A DNA stretch of 37,342 nt from contig VGNO01000006.1 of NCBI GenBank assembly GCA_016865985.1, forward strand, positions 1 through 37,342. The letters are read 5' to 3'. The position numbers were made by a program, and so were the translations under genes. This DNA is from Chloroflexota bacterium (GTDB lineage Bacteria; Chloroflexota; Anaerolineae; Anaerolineales; Villigracilaceae). The notes beneath the pieces were generated by a model. That model was not told the DNA's origin, did no database searches, and saw nothing but the letters and a program-made list of their open reading frames with translations. Below, one piece after another: positions 1 through 9,085 of the stretch (its first letter is position 1; each line of letters begins with the position of its first letter).

Positions 1-127
1 TTCTACACAGGAAATATAGCCTGTTTTGATGATAAGAGACGCTGTTTCAGAATTTCGCCCCGCTATCGGACAGCCCCCTGCGCGAAGCGCTTAGTTCAAC
101 TGCTTATAGACGGCGCAGGGAAAACCC

Positions 128-206
128 GCTGAAATCATTATAGCATCCCTGTCAAGCGTCCCATAAAAAAACCGGCCTTCTTGCATGGCCGGTTTGGTTT
201 AGTTCA
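128..206 (-). repeat. Copy 1 of a direct repeat containing a hairpin terminator (AACCGGCC..GGCCGGTT + T-run on the minus strand) and TTGACAGGGATGCTATAATG
   Basis: Aligns by eye to 721-799; a further shared block CACTGCGGTTAATCGATGG lies at 231-249 (cf. 844-862). Confidence 0.8.
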
Positions 207-219
207 CCCCATTTTCCCT

Positions 220-633
220 TTACTCCTTAGCACTGCGGTTAATCGATGGCCCGCCTGCATTGTTATCCGGCAGATTTTTTCGATAGAGGCAACTGTTTGT
301 ACCAGACGGAATCCTTTCGGCTTCTCCCATTTCAACAAGAATTCCACCTACAATTGAATATCGGCATTGTCCGTCACGATACTCTTTTGAATAACGATTC
401 TGGTAGTATGTTGAGTCAAAAATCTTACCACAAGTTATTATATCGTAGGCATATTTGATCATCTCATAGGTAACCGATTTAGCGTTGTCTGTCTTGACGC
501 CTGTCCTTATTGAAATCTCATTGCCGTTATTGGCGATTATTGACCGCCTATCATTGCCGCGACATTTAAGAATACCTCGATGGCCTGGTTGAATCTCCGA
601 CCGAATTCTTTTCTCCAATTGTTGCCAAGTCAT
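220..633 (-). CDS. Small hypothetical protein (137 aa); its C-terminus is encoded by repeat-associated sequence
   Basis: ORF with AAGGAG RBS upstream (ATAAGGAGAACTCT-ATG); AT-richer than the rest of the window; no family recognised. Confidence 0.5.
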   Translation of the reverse strand: MTWQQLEKRIRSEIQPGHRGILKCRGNDRRSIIANNGNEISIRTGVKTDNAKSVTYEMIKYAYDIITCGKIFDSTYYQNRYSKEYRDGQCRYSIVGGILVEMGEAERIPSGTNSCLYRKNLPDNNAGGPSINRSAKE

Positions 634-720
634 AGAGTTCTCCTTATCTTTTTAGTGGGTAGGTTAACACGCGTTGATGCAGATCACATAATAGATTATG
701 GACAGCGCAGGTTCGAACCA

Positions 721-799
721 CTGAAATCATTATAGCATCCGTGTCAAGCGCCTCATAAAAAAATTGGCCTTCTCGCATGGCCGGTTGGTGTAAATTCAC
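721..799 (-). repeat. Copy 2 of the terminator/extended -10 direct repeat
   Basis: CTGAAATCATTATAGCATCC(C/G)TGTCAAGCG..CATAAAAAA..GGCCTTCT.GCATGGCCGGTT shared with 129-206. Confidence 0.8.
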
Positions 800-881
800 T
801 CTCTCTTCTTGTCCTCCCTCGCGCAGCTCCCCCTTGGGGTTGACACTGCGGTTAATCGGTGGGGGGCAATGCTCTTGCCTT

Positions 882-1358
882 TCATTCTCTTTCTGGATAG
901 CCCACCTTCTTGAAGGGCCACTCCTTTTCAATCCATTCCTTCACTGCTCTGAACAAAACTGGATCAAGTCCCTTTTCGCACTCGCTTTCTCTTACCCACA
1001 TTCGAATCCGCGCGTCAATATCCTCTTCATTTGCGGGATTGATATACACACAGCCCAATACCCTGCTCTCGTCTGGCGATACTACCGTATAAGCAAATGC
1101 TTCTCGAGCGAGAAATTCTTTCTGGTGTTGTTCCAGATCTGCCAGATTTTCTTCTATCGTGAAGCCAATTCTTGGCCAGGAGTATCCCAATGATAAAAAT
1201 CGCTGTTGTGTTTCCATTACCGCTTCGTAATCCTTTTCCACATCATTGACAGACAACATCCTAAGACGGAATTGCTCTGTTTCTAAAATTGGAGGAATCG
1301 CGAAGTCTTCAGGCACGAATTGTTTCTTATCCACTTTTCTGTCCTTTTCAATCCGCAT
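882..1358 (-). CDS. GNAT-like N-acetyltransferase (158 aa)
   Basis: Pattern LETEQFRLRMLSVNDVEKDYEAVM... VLGCVYINPANEEDIDARIRMWVRES resembles the GNAT/RimJ-like fold; exact family not confirmed. Confidence 0.6.
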   Translation of the reverse strand: MRIEKDRKVDKKQFVPEDFAIPPILETEQFRLRMLSVNDVEKDYEAVMETQQRFLSLGYSWPRIGFTIEENLADLEQHQKEFLAREAFAYTVVSPDESRVLGCVYINPANEEDIDARIRMWVRESECEKGLDPVLFRAVKEWIEKEWPFKKVGYPERE

Positions 1359-1462
1359 TCCGAATAGCGGTTCTATTTTGCCACTTTATGCCAGGCTTCA
1401 GCGGCGCAGAGCGCGGATCCGGCATTTAACTGTCAAACGCCGGGACAAGGAAACGCCATCGA

Positions 1463-1618
1463 TCACTTTTTCCTTGATGCATCATCGAGTCCGAAGAAGG
1501 CGAAGAAGCCGAACAGGCCGTACAAACCGTAGAGACCTTCTATTCCTTAAATGGTTCCCATGAAGCCGAGCAAGCCCAGGAAACCGAGATACCCCAGCCA
1601 TCTTTTCTTAAAGGTAAC
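1463..1618 (-). pseudogene. Degenerate small hydrophobic protein of the 'WLGYLGFLGLLGF...LYGLFGFFAFFG' type, interrupted by an in-frame TAA
   Basis: Minus-strand frame reads VTFKKRWLGYLGFLGLLGFMGTI*GIEGLYGLYGLFGFFAFFGLDDASRKK*; AAGGAGG lies just upstream. Confidence 0.5.
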
Positions 1619-1645
1619 ATCCTCCTTTTTTTCTCATCATCTCCC

Positions 1646-2227
1646 CTACCCCTGCCGCATCCACCGCTTGACCGCCGCGTGCGGGTGTTCGTGCTTCTCC
1701 ATCGCCTCCAGCAGTCCCTGCGGGTCTTCATCCACCAGCAGCCCCTGGCGGTGTTCGGGGAAGAGGAACTTCTCCCGGGCGGCGCGGTCGAGCATCGCCA
1801 GCAGGGGGTCGTAATAGCCGTCCACATTCAGGATGCCGACCGGCTTGGCGTGCTCGCCGATCTGCCCCCAGGTGAGGGTCTCGAACAATTCATCCAGGGT
1901 GCCGAAGCCGCCGGGCAGGGCGATGTAGCCCTCGGCCAGTTCGTACATGCGCGCCTTGCGCTGGTGGATGGTGGCGGTCACTTCCAGGCGGGTTAGGCCG
2001 GGGTGCGCCAGGGCCGGGGTGTTCATATTCTCGACGATCACACCCAGCGCCTGCCCGCCGTTCTCCAGCGCGGCATCGGCCAGGGCGCCCATCAGCCCGG
2101 TGCGCCCGCCGCCGTAGACCAGCGCCCGCCCGCTGTGGGCCAGGGCGGCGCCCACCCGCCGCGCCGCCGCCAGGAAGGGCGGCGAAACGCCGTCGGCCGA
2201 CCCGCAGTAGACACAGACCGATCGCAT
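1646..2227 (-). CDS. LOG family / TIGR00730 Rossmann-fold protein (putative cytokinin riboside 5'-monophosphate phosphoribohydrolase)
   Basis: MRSVCVYCGSADG..., GGGRTGLMG, PGGFGTLDELFE motifs. Confidence 0.93.
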   Translation of the reverse strand: MRSVCVYCGSADGVSPPFLAAARRVGAALAHSGRALVYGGGRTGLMGALADAALENGGQALGVIVENMNTPALAHPGLTRLEVTATIHQRKARMYELAEGYIALPGGFGTLDELFETLTWGQIGEHAKPVGILNVDGYYDPLLAMLDRAAREKFLFPEHRQGLLVDEDPQGLLEAMEKHEHPHAAVKRWMRQG

Positions 2228-2242
2228 CCGGTCCCGCCCGGC

Positions 2243-4561
2243 TCAGGCTCCGCCCTGCAGGTTGGCCAGCAGGTTGCGGTAGGAATCGATTTTGGCCGGG
2301 CCCAGGCCGATGATCAATTCCACCGTGCGGATGGCGCCCCCCCGGTCGCCGCCGTCGAGCAGGAGTTCGGCCAGGGCGTCCAGTTGGGCGACGGCCTCCT
2401 CCGTCCGCCCGGCCAGGCGGTATTCCTCGGCCAGATAGGTGCGCAGGGTGTCCTGGTTGGGGGCTTCGCCGGCCAGGTTCTCGAGGAAGGGGATGGCCTC
2501 CGCCCGCCGCCCGGCGCTCTCGAGGTAGGCGGTGTAATTCTCGATCTCGGCTGCCGCCTGCCCCTTCTGTCCCAGGCGCAGGTTGATATCGACCAGGTTC
2601 CTGCGGGTCGGCTGTTCGTCCGGCTGGAGGGTGCGGATCTGCTCGTAGACCCGCAGCGCCTGTTTCCAGTCCAGCCGCTGCATGTCGATGTCGGCCATGC
2701 GGCGCAGGATGCGGACACTCCATTCGCGGTTGGCGCTCGATTGCTGGGCGGTGCGCAGGGCGATGGTGTAGGTCTTGCGCGCCATGTCCAGTTCGGCCAG
2801 GCGGCAGTAGATGTCCGCCAGGTCGATGTATTCGTTCAAGGCTTCGTCCAGCTGGCCGCGGGCGCTCAACTGCTCGATCAGCCGGGTGCGGGTCGGCAGG
2901 TCCATCGGCGCCAGTTGGATGATGCGCTTGAGGGTATTGGCGGCCTGGACGGATTCGCCCCGCACGTTGTAGGCCTGCGCCACGACGCTGAACTTGGCGA
3001 TGGCGTCCTGGGTGCGGCCTTCCCGGATGAGGATGTCGCCGATCAGGGCGTGCAGGGGCAGGTAGGTGGGGGCATAACGCAGGGCGGTGAAGGCTTCGTC
3101 CATGGCCGAGCGCAACCGCCCGGCGCGCGCCAGTTCGTGGACGCTGTGGATGGCGCCGATCACCTGGCTGCTCTGGGCGTGCGCCAGCATTTCGGCCAGC
3201 GGGGTGGGCGGGGCGCCGTCCGCCGCCTTCGGCAACTGGCTGCGGGCCTGCGAGACCTTGCTGCGCCAATCCGGCTGGAGCAGCAGGTCGCTCACGTTCT
3301 GGCACAGGCGTTCCATGGCCTCGGTGTCGGTCTCGGCAGACTGGGCTTCGACCAGCGGTTCGTACAACTGGCGCAGGCTGTCGGCCTGGTCGGCGGGGAC
3401 GACGGCCGCGTCGGCGCACTTGAGCGCCTCCATGTATTCGACCACGGCCTCCTTCAAGCGTCCCATCTGGAGGTAGACGCCGCCCATTACCAGCCGGGCG
3501 CCGAGGGCGTAATCCTGGTGTTTGACGGAGCGCTGCAGGTTGCGCAGGGCGCTCTCGAGGCGGTTGGCTTTGAAGCGCAGCAGCCCCAGGTCGAAGTAGG
3601 CAGCCGGTTCCTTGAAACCGGCTTCGATGGCTTTCTCCAGTTCCTCGGCGGCCTGGGCCTCCTGGCCGTTGGTCTGTTCGTCGATGGCCTGGCTGAGGTG
3701 GAGCAGGATGCGGGTGCGGTCGTTCTTCTGCAGGGACAATTGGCCGGTGGCGCCGCGCATGATGGCCTGCATCCCGCGCCGCGCCGCGGCCGGGCTGCCG
3801 TCGTCGGAATACTCGAACAGGACTTCCGCCAGGCGGGTGAGCGCCTTCTGGCGCGCCTCCGAGACCGGGTCCAACAGGCGTTCGGCCGGCTGGGTCTTCC
3901 CCATTTCCTTGACCTGTGACATGCGCAGCGGCCCGGTGCCGCCCTTGGAACGCGCCGGGACCGGCAGCAACTGCCCGCTCTTGAGCAGGGATTGCGCCTG
4001 GCGCGCTTCGGCGCTGGCGGGCATCAGGCGCAGGGCGCGTCCCACCATTTCGGCGCACTTATCGGCCTGTCCGGCGCGCTGCAACAGGCTGGCGATCGCC
4101 AGGTATTCGGTCACCGCCTGCTGGGTGTGGCCGAGTTTCTCGTGCACCATGGCCAGGTTGTTATGGGCAGGGATGTGGCCCGAGTCCAACTGCGTCACCC
4201 GCAACCAGTTCTCGATGGCCTTGTCGGCTTCCTGGGTGCGGATATAGAGGTCGGCGGCCTGCATGGCGGCCTGCACCGCCCCCTTCAGGTCCCCCAGGCG
4301 CTCGGAAAGCTGGGCGATTTTTTCGAGCGGGATCGGGTCGACGGGCGAGACCTGCGCCGCCCGGCGATAGGATTGCAGCGCCTCGTCGTAACGTTGCAAC
4401 TGGAAGAGCGCCAGTCCCAGGTTGGATAGCGCCTTCGGCTGGTCGGGGATCTCCTCCAACGCCTGCCGGTAGGACCGGGCGGCGCGCTCCCAGTCCTGGT
4501 CCCAGGCCGCCGAATGGCCGGCGCTCATGGCTTGCAGGAATACTTCTTCACGTCCGGGCAT
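2243..4561 (-). CDS. Large tetratricopeptide-repeat protein (772 aa)
   Basis: Many TPR-like units (e.g. AWDQDWERAARSYRQALEEIPDQPKALSNLGLALFQLQRYDEALQSYRRAAQ). Confidence 0.92.
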   Translation of the reverse strand: MPGREEVFLQAMSAGHSAAWDQDWERAARSYRQALEEIPDQPKALSNLGLALFQLQRYDEALQSYRRAAQVSPVDPIPLEKIAQLSERLGDLKGAVQAAMQAADLYIRTQEADKAIENWLRVTQLDSGHIPAHNNLAMVHEKLGHTQQAVTEYLAIASLLQRAGQADKCAEMVGRALRLMPASAEARQAQSLLKSGQLLPVPARSKGGTGPLRMSQVKEMGKTQPAERLLDPVSEARQKALTRLAEVLFEYSDDGSPAAARRGMQAIMRGATGQLSLQKNDRTRILLHLSQAIDEQTNGQEAQAAEELEKAIEAGFKEPAAYFDLGLLRFKANRLESALRNLQRSVKHQDYALGARLVMGGVYLQMGRLKEAVVEYMEALKCADAAVVPADQADSLRQLYEPLVEAQSAETDTEAMERLCQNVSDLLLQPDWRSKVSQARSQLPKAADGAPPTPLAEMLAHAQSSQVIGAIHSVHELARAGRLRSAMDEAFTALRYAPTYLPLHALIGDILIREGRTQDAIAKFSVVAQAYNVRGESVQAANTLKRIIQLAPMDLPTRTRLIEQLSARGQLDEALNEYIDLADIYCRLAELDMARKTYTIALRTAQQSSANREWSVRILRRMADIDMQRLDWKQALRVYEQIRTLQPDEQPTRRNLVDINLRLGQKGQAAAEIENYTAYLESAGRRAEAIPFLENLAGEAPNQDTLRTYLAEEYRLAGRTEEAVAQLDALAELLLDGGDRGGAIRTVELIIGLGPAKIDSYRNLLANLQGGA

Positions 4562-4570
4562 GGGTGTATT

Positions 4571-7363
4571 TTACCCGACAACCTGCATCTCGCCCCAGTT
4601 CAGGCCGGCGCGGGCTTCGGTCTCGAGCGGGATGTCCAGCCGGTAGGCGGAGGCCATCACTTCCTTGACGAGCCGCACGGTGGCTTCCAGTTCGCGGCGC
4701 GGGCACTCCAGCACCAGTTCATCGTGCACCTGCAGCAGCATCCGGCCTTCCAGTTTCGCAGTCTCGAGCGCCGGCGGGATCTTCAACATGGCGATCTTCA
4801 TGATGTCCGCCGCCGTGCCCTGGATCGGGGCGTTGATGGCCTCGCGTTCCTCACGGTTCTTCAGGTTGCGGTTCATCTGTCCCATCAGGGCCGGGAAGTA
4901 GCGGCGGCGGCCCAACAGCGTCTCCACGTACCCCAGTTCGGCGGCGGACCTGCGGATGCCGTCGAGGTATTTCTTGATGCCCGGGAATTCGCGGAAGTAT
5001 TCCCGCACGAAGTCCTCGGCCTCGGCCAGCGTCAACTCGGTGGTACGCGTCAGCCCGAAAGCCGACATGCCGTAGATCAGGCCGAAGTTGATGGCCTTGG
5101 CGTGGCGGCGCTGGTCCTTGTCCACCTGGGCAAGCGGGATATTGTAGATGGCGGCGGCGGTGGTGGCGTGGATGTCCTGCCCGGCGCGGAAGGCGGCCAG
5201 CATCCCGGCGTCCTGCGCCATGTGCGCCACGATGCGCAGTTCGATCTGCGAATAATCGACCGAGAGCAGGACGTTCCCGTCCCCGGCGATGAAGCCGTTG
5301 CGGACGCGGCGTCCCAGGTCGCTGCGGATGGGGATGTTTTGCAAATTCGGGTTGTTGGACGAGAGCCGCCCCGTCACCGCCCCGATCTGGCTGTAGGAGG
5401 TGTGCACGCGCCCGGTCTTTTCGTCCACGGCCAGCGGCAGGGCATCCACGTAGGTGGATTTCAATTTCGAGAGTTCGCGCTGTTCCAGCACCATGTCCAC
5501 CACCGGGTGCTGCCCGCTCAGGGCTTCGAGCACTTCGGCATTGGTGGAGTAGAAACCGCTGGCGGTCTTCCAGGAGGCATCGGGTTTGAGGCCGATCCTG
5601 TTGAAGAGCACATCCGACAGTTGCTGGGTGGAATTGATGTTGAACTCCCGCCCGACTGCGGCGTAGACATCCCTTTCGATCCCAGCCAGGCGCGCCGCCA
5701 ACTCGACCGACATCTTTTGGAAAAACGGCAGGTCGAGCAGCACGCCGGTCATTTCCATCTCCGCCAGAACCGGCGTGAGCGGCATGTCAATCTCGTCCAT
5801 TATTTTTTCACCGCTCACGCGTTTAACTTCCGCCTGCATGATGGGCAGGAGCCGCAGCGTGGACTCGGCGTCGGCCGCGGCGTAGGGCGCGACCCGATCG
5901 ACCGCCACGTCCGCCATGCTGACCTGTTTCCTGCCCTTGCCGATCAGGTCCTCGATGTGGGTCATCTCCGCCCCGAGGCGGGTGAAGGCCAGGTTCTTGA
6001 GTCCCATGTTGCGCGATGACGGGTCGACGACGAACTCGGCCAGCATCGTATCGAAGGTGATCGGTTCCACCCGCAGGCCGTGCTTCGCCAACACGATGAA
6101 ATCATATTTGGCGTTGTGCGCCACTTTGCCAATCTTCGGATTCGTCATCGACGGGCGCAGGGCCGCGAGCGCCTCCGCCAGCGGCAGGTTCTGCCCGATG
6201 CGGTGCCCGACCGGGATGTAGATGCCCTCGCCTTCCTGCACTGCCAGCGAAATGCCGACCAGGTCCGCTTTCATCTCCTCGGTGGAGGTGGTCTCGGTGT
6301 CGAAGGCGACCACCCTGGCAGCCTTCAATTCGGCGGCCAGCGCCGCCAGTTTTTCACCGGTATCGACGATGCGGACGGCGATGGACGATTCGACCAGCGG
6401 CGCGGGGACATTGGAGGCGGGTGTCTCGAACAGCGACAACTGCCCGCTGCGCTCCCGCCCCCGGGCCGGGGCGGCGGCCGGCGCCCCGGTCAACGCCTCG
6501 ACCTTGCCTACCAGCGAGCGGAACTCCAGTTCGTTCAGCAGGGCGGTCACGCTGGCCGGGTCGAAGTCGCGGGCGCGCGCCCGTTCCAGGTCCATTTGGA
6601 GCGGCAGGTCGGTGCGGATGGTGGCCAGGTCGCGGCTGAGGTAGGCGGATGCGCGTCCCGCCTCCAGTTTCACCCGCCAGCGGTTTTCCACCTCCTCCAG
6701 GTGGGCATAGACTTCATCCAGCGTGCGGTATTTGCCCAGCAGGCCGAGGGCGGTCTTTTCACCCACGCCCGGCACGCCGGGGATGTTGTCGGACGGGTCG
6801 CCGACGATGGCTTTGTAGTCCACCACCTGTTCCGGGCGGACGCCGAACTTGCTGGCCTGCACATCCTCGGGCGTGACGTAGGTGCGGTCGTCGCCCGCCA
6901 CGTAGACCGCCGTGCGTTCGTCCACCAGTTGCAACAGGTCGCGGTCGCCGGTGACGATCCTGACCCCCAGCCCCTGCCGCCCGGCCTGGCGAGCCACAGT
7001 GCCGAGCACGTCATCGGCCTCGTAACCTTCCATTTCCAGGCGCGGGATGTTGAAGGCGTCCACCAGTTGCCGGATGCGCTCGATCTGCAGGCGCAGGTCG
7101 TCGGGCATCTTTTCGCGGGTGGCCTTGTAGGCAGGGTAGAGTTGGTCGCGGAAGGTCTTGCCGGTGTCGAAGGCTACCGCCAGGTACTCGGGCTTGTCCT
7201 GCTCGAGGATGCGCACGAGTTCCCGGGCAAAACCATACGTGCCAGCGGTCGGTTCGCCCTTCGAAGTCTGCCAGCGCTGGCTGCCTGCGCCGCCGGAGGT
7301 CAGGGCGAAGTACATGCGGTAGGCCAGGGCGTGGCCGTCGATCAGGTAGAGGATGGGGGGCAT
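4571..7363 (-). CDS. polA: DNA polymerase I with 5'-3' exo, intact 3'-5' exo and polymerase domains
   Basis: 5' nuclease motifs EGYEADDVLGT/TGDRDLLQLVD; exo DTETTS, HNAKYDF, YAAADAEST; polymerase DYSQIELRI, KAINFGLIYG, QVHDELVLE. Confidence 0.98.
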   Translation of the reverse strand: MPPILYLIDGHALAYRMYFALTSGGAGSQRWQTSKGEPTAGTYGFARELVRILEQDKPEYLAVAFDTGKTFRDQLYPAYKATREKMPDDLRLQIERIRQLVDAFNIPRLEMEGYEADDVLGTVARQAGRQGLGVRIVTGDRDLLQLVDERTAVYVAGDDRTYVTPEDVQASKFGVRPEQVVDYKAIVGDPSDNIPGVPGVGEKTALGLLGKYRTLDEVYAHLEEVENRWRVKLEAGRASAYLSRDLATIRTDLPLQMDLERARARDFDPASVTALLNELEFRSLVGKVEALTGAPAAAPARGRERSGQLSLFETPASNVPAPLVESSIAVRIVDTGEKLAALAAELKAARVVAFDTETTSTEEMKADLVGISLAVQEGEGIYIPVGHRIGQNLPLAEALAALRPSMTNPKIGKVAHNAKYDFIVLAKHGLRVEPITFDTMLAEFVVDPSSRNMGLKNLAFTRLGAEMTHIEDLIGKGRKQVSMADVAVDRVAPYAAADAESTLRLLPIMQAEVKRVSGEKIMDEIDMPLTPVLAEMEMTGVLLDLPFFQKMSVELAARLAGIERDVYAAVGREFNINSTQQLSDVLFNRIGLKPDASWKTASGFYSTNAEVLEALSGQHPVVDMVLEQRELSKLKSTYVDALPLAVDEKTGRVHTSYSQIGAVTGRLSSNNPNLQNIPIRSDLGRRVRNGFIAGDGNVLLSVDYSQIELRIVAHMAQDAGMLAAFRAGQDIHATTAAAIYNIPLAQVDKDQRRHAKAINFGLIYGMSAFGLTRTTELTLAEAEDFVREYFREFPGIKKYLDGIRRSAAELGYVETLLGRRRYFPALMGQMNRNLKNREEREAINAPIQGTAADIMKIAMLKIPPALETAKLEGRMLLQVHDELVLECPRRELEATVRLVKEVMASAYRLDIPLETEARAGLNWGEMQVVG

Positions 7364-7465
7364 GGTTTCTAGTATGAATCTGAACGCGGAGAGCGCAATC
7401 CTCGCAGCGGAACGGGGCTGGCGTGTGGCTTGCGGTCTCCGCGGTCGAATGGTCGCCAGCGGCGT

Positions 7466-9028
7466 TCAGGGCTGGAAGGGCTGGGATATCCCTTGCTGCT
7501 GGCGGATCTGGATGATGAATTCCTTGATCAACTGGGCCGGCGGCGGCTGTGAACCGCCCATGATCAGGTTGCCCACAGCCCAGAAATCGCCGGATGGGTT
7601 CTCCCGCAGGAAGCGCGGGAATTCGGCGAAGATCTTGTCGGAGAGTTTCTGGCGCATGACGCGCATCAGGTGTCCCGGGGAGGTGGTCGGCGGGACGCTG
7701 GCGATCCACAACAGGTAATCTGGGCGGATGGAGATGTATTCCAGCCGCCAGGCATAGGCCACGCACACCTGCGGCAGCCAGAGCGCGACCTGGTCCGAGA
7801 GCCCGCCGGTCAGGTGGTGCTGGGGGAAACGCGGGATCAGCAGGCAGGCGTAATTCAGGTTGTAGACCGAGGGCGAGACCGGTTCGAGCACGATCCGCCG
7901 CGCCGCTTCGGAGACCGAGCGCGGGCGGGTGTCCTCCAGGTTTTCCTGGGCGGCGCGTTTCTTCTGCGGGGCGCTCTTGCGGGTGACGGCCAGGTCGGGC
8001 GGCGTCTCCACCCCGGTCCCGGCCTGGAAGGGGTCTTCCTCTTCGGTGTAGATCAGCGCGCCGCGCCGGATGGCCGGGGAACTCTCACGGCTGAAAACCG
8101 CCGGCCGGTCTGCGCCCAGGCGGATCTCTTCGATGCCGTTGTCCTGGTAACCGAGTGGCGGCGGCAGGGGGTTGGGCGGCGGGAGGCTGCCCAGGATGTC
8201 CGCCAGCGGGGTCATCGGCGGCAGTTCGTCCGGGTCGGCCTCGGCGGTGGAGGCGGCCTCATCGACCGTGGCGGCCGAGAGCGAGCGCACCAGGCTGCTG
8301 GCCTGGGAGCGGATGGTGGTGAAGGAGGTCTCGACATCGAAGATGAGCGAGAGCGTCATGCCGGGCGCCAGGAAAGTGGCGTAGAGCATGTATTCGGCAT
8401 TGGTGGTCGAGAGGCGGATGAAACGCACCAGGTTGCTTCTATCCTGGTGGTCCCAGTAGCGCGCCACGGTCGCAGCCAGTTCGCGTGCCGCCGCCTGGGG
8501 CAGTTCACCGGCATATGCCCACAGTTCGTCGTCGCGGGTGATGAGCGCCGCCTGCGAGGCCGATGCGAGCGTCAGGCGGGTCAGGTGTTGGGCGGCGCGG
8601 TTCACGTCCTGCAACCAGGACAGGCCGTCTGCAGGCTGTCCCGCCGGGCGGGATGTTTCCGGGTCGGCGCGCCACACGGCCGAGAACTTGGTCAGCATTT
8701 GCAGCAGGTCGGGCAGGTAGAAGGGTTTGGGGAGGTAGCCATAGGGGGAAAGTTCGTCGACCGGCGGCTGCCAGCCGTCGTCGGCGAGGATGACGAACTG
8801 GATATCCGGCTGCGCCTGGCGCAGCGAGCGCCCCACTTCCAGGGCGCTTTCGACCTGGTTCCCGGTATCCAGGAAGACGATCGCCGGCTGCTCAGCCTGG
8901 ACATAGGCGCTGGCGGCGGCGTGACTGCCCGCCAGGCCGACGCGGTAATCGCCGGTCTCTTCCAGACTCTGGCGGATGAGTTCCCCGAATGCGGTATCCT
9001 GCGTCACTACCAGGAGCGGCATCTTCAT
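7466..9028 (-). CDS. Response-regulator-like receiver domain protein with C-terminal IS200/Y1-transposase-like domain
   Basis: N-term MKMPLLVVTQDTAFGELIRQSLEE..AIVFLDTGN..YLPKPFYLPDLLQML (receiver-like); C-term YNLNYACLLIPRFPQHHLTG...IRPDYLLWIASVPPTTSPGHLMRVMRQKLSDKIFAEFPRFLRE...AQLIKEFIIQIRQQQG matches the TnpA (Y1) layout. Confidence 0.75.
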   Translation of the reverse strand: MKMPLLVVTQDTAFGELIRQSLEETGDYRVGLAGSHAAASAYVQAEQPAIVFLDTGNQVESALEVGRSLRQAQPDIQFVILADDGWQPPVDELSPYGYLPKPFYLPDLLQMLTKFSAVWRADPETSRPAGQPADGLSWLQDVNRAAQHLTRLTLASASQAALITRDDELWAYAGELPQAAARELAATVARYWDHQDRSNLVRFIRLSTTNAEYMLYATFLAPGMTLSLIFDVETSFTTIRSQASSLVRSLSAATVDEAASTAEADPDELPPMTPLADILGSLPPPNPLPPPLGYQDNGIEEIRLGADRPAVFSRESSPAIRRGALIYTEEEDPFQAGTGVETPPDLAVTRKSAPQKKRAAQENLEDTRPRSVSEAARRIVLEPVSPSVYNLNYACLLIPRFPQHHLTGGLSDQVALWLPQVCVAYAWRLEYISIRPDYLLWIASVPPTTSPGHLMRVMRQKLSDKIFAEFPRFLRENPSGDFWAVGNLIMGGSQPPPAQLIKEFIIQIRQQQGISQPFQP

Positions 9029-9085
9029 GGCATTAGTGTATCATGGGCATGGACGGGAAGCAAGTGGCCGCGCGTTGTATCATCA

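Noticed and set aside
129-157. TTGACA-N7-TATAAT as a canonical promoter
   Set aside because: 7-nt spacing is far too short for a -35/-10 pair; only the extended -10 (TGCTATAAT) is plausible
695-720. tRNA T-arm-like GCAGGTTCGAACCACTG
   Set aside because: The 5-bp T-stem does not form around TTCGAAC and no acceptor, D or anticodon arms are evident
128-862. Integron attC sites for the repeated element
   Set aside because: Cassette-like layout, but I could not find the paired RYYYAAC/GTTRRRY core sites, and no integrase is visible; kept only as a general cassette-like hypothesis
1890-4058. 722-aa minus-strand ORF and similar long overlapping ORFs (2003-3919, 4514-6019, 6080-7372, 7670-10498, 24058-26016, 32726-34054)
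   Set aside because: Arg/Gly/Pro/Ala- or Val/Gly/His/Gln-rich translations in alternative frames of clear genes; typical high-GC shadow ORFs
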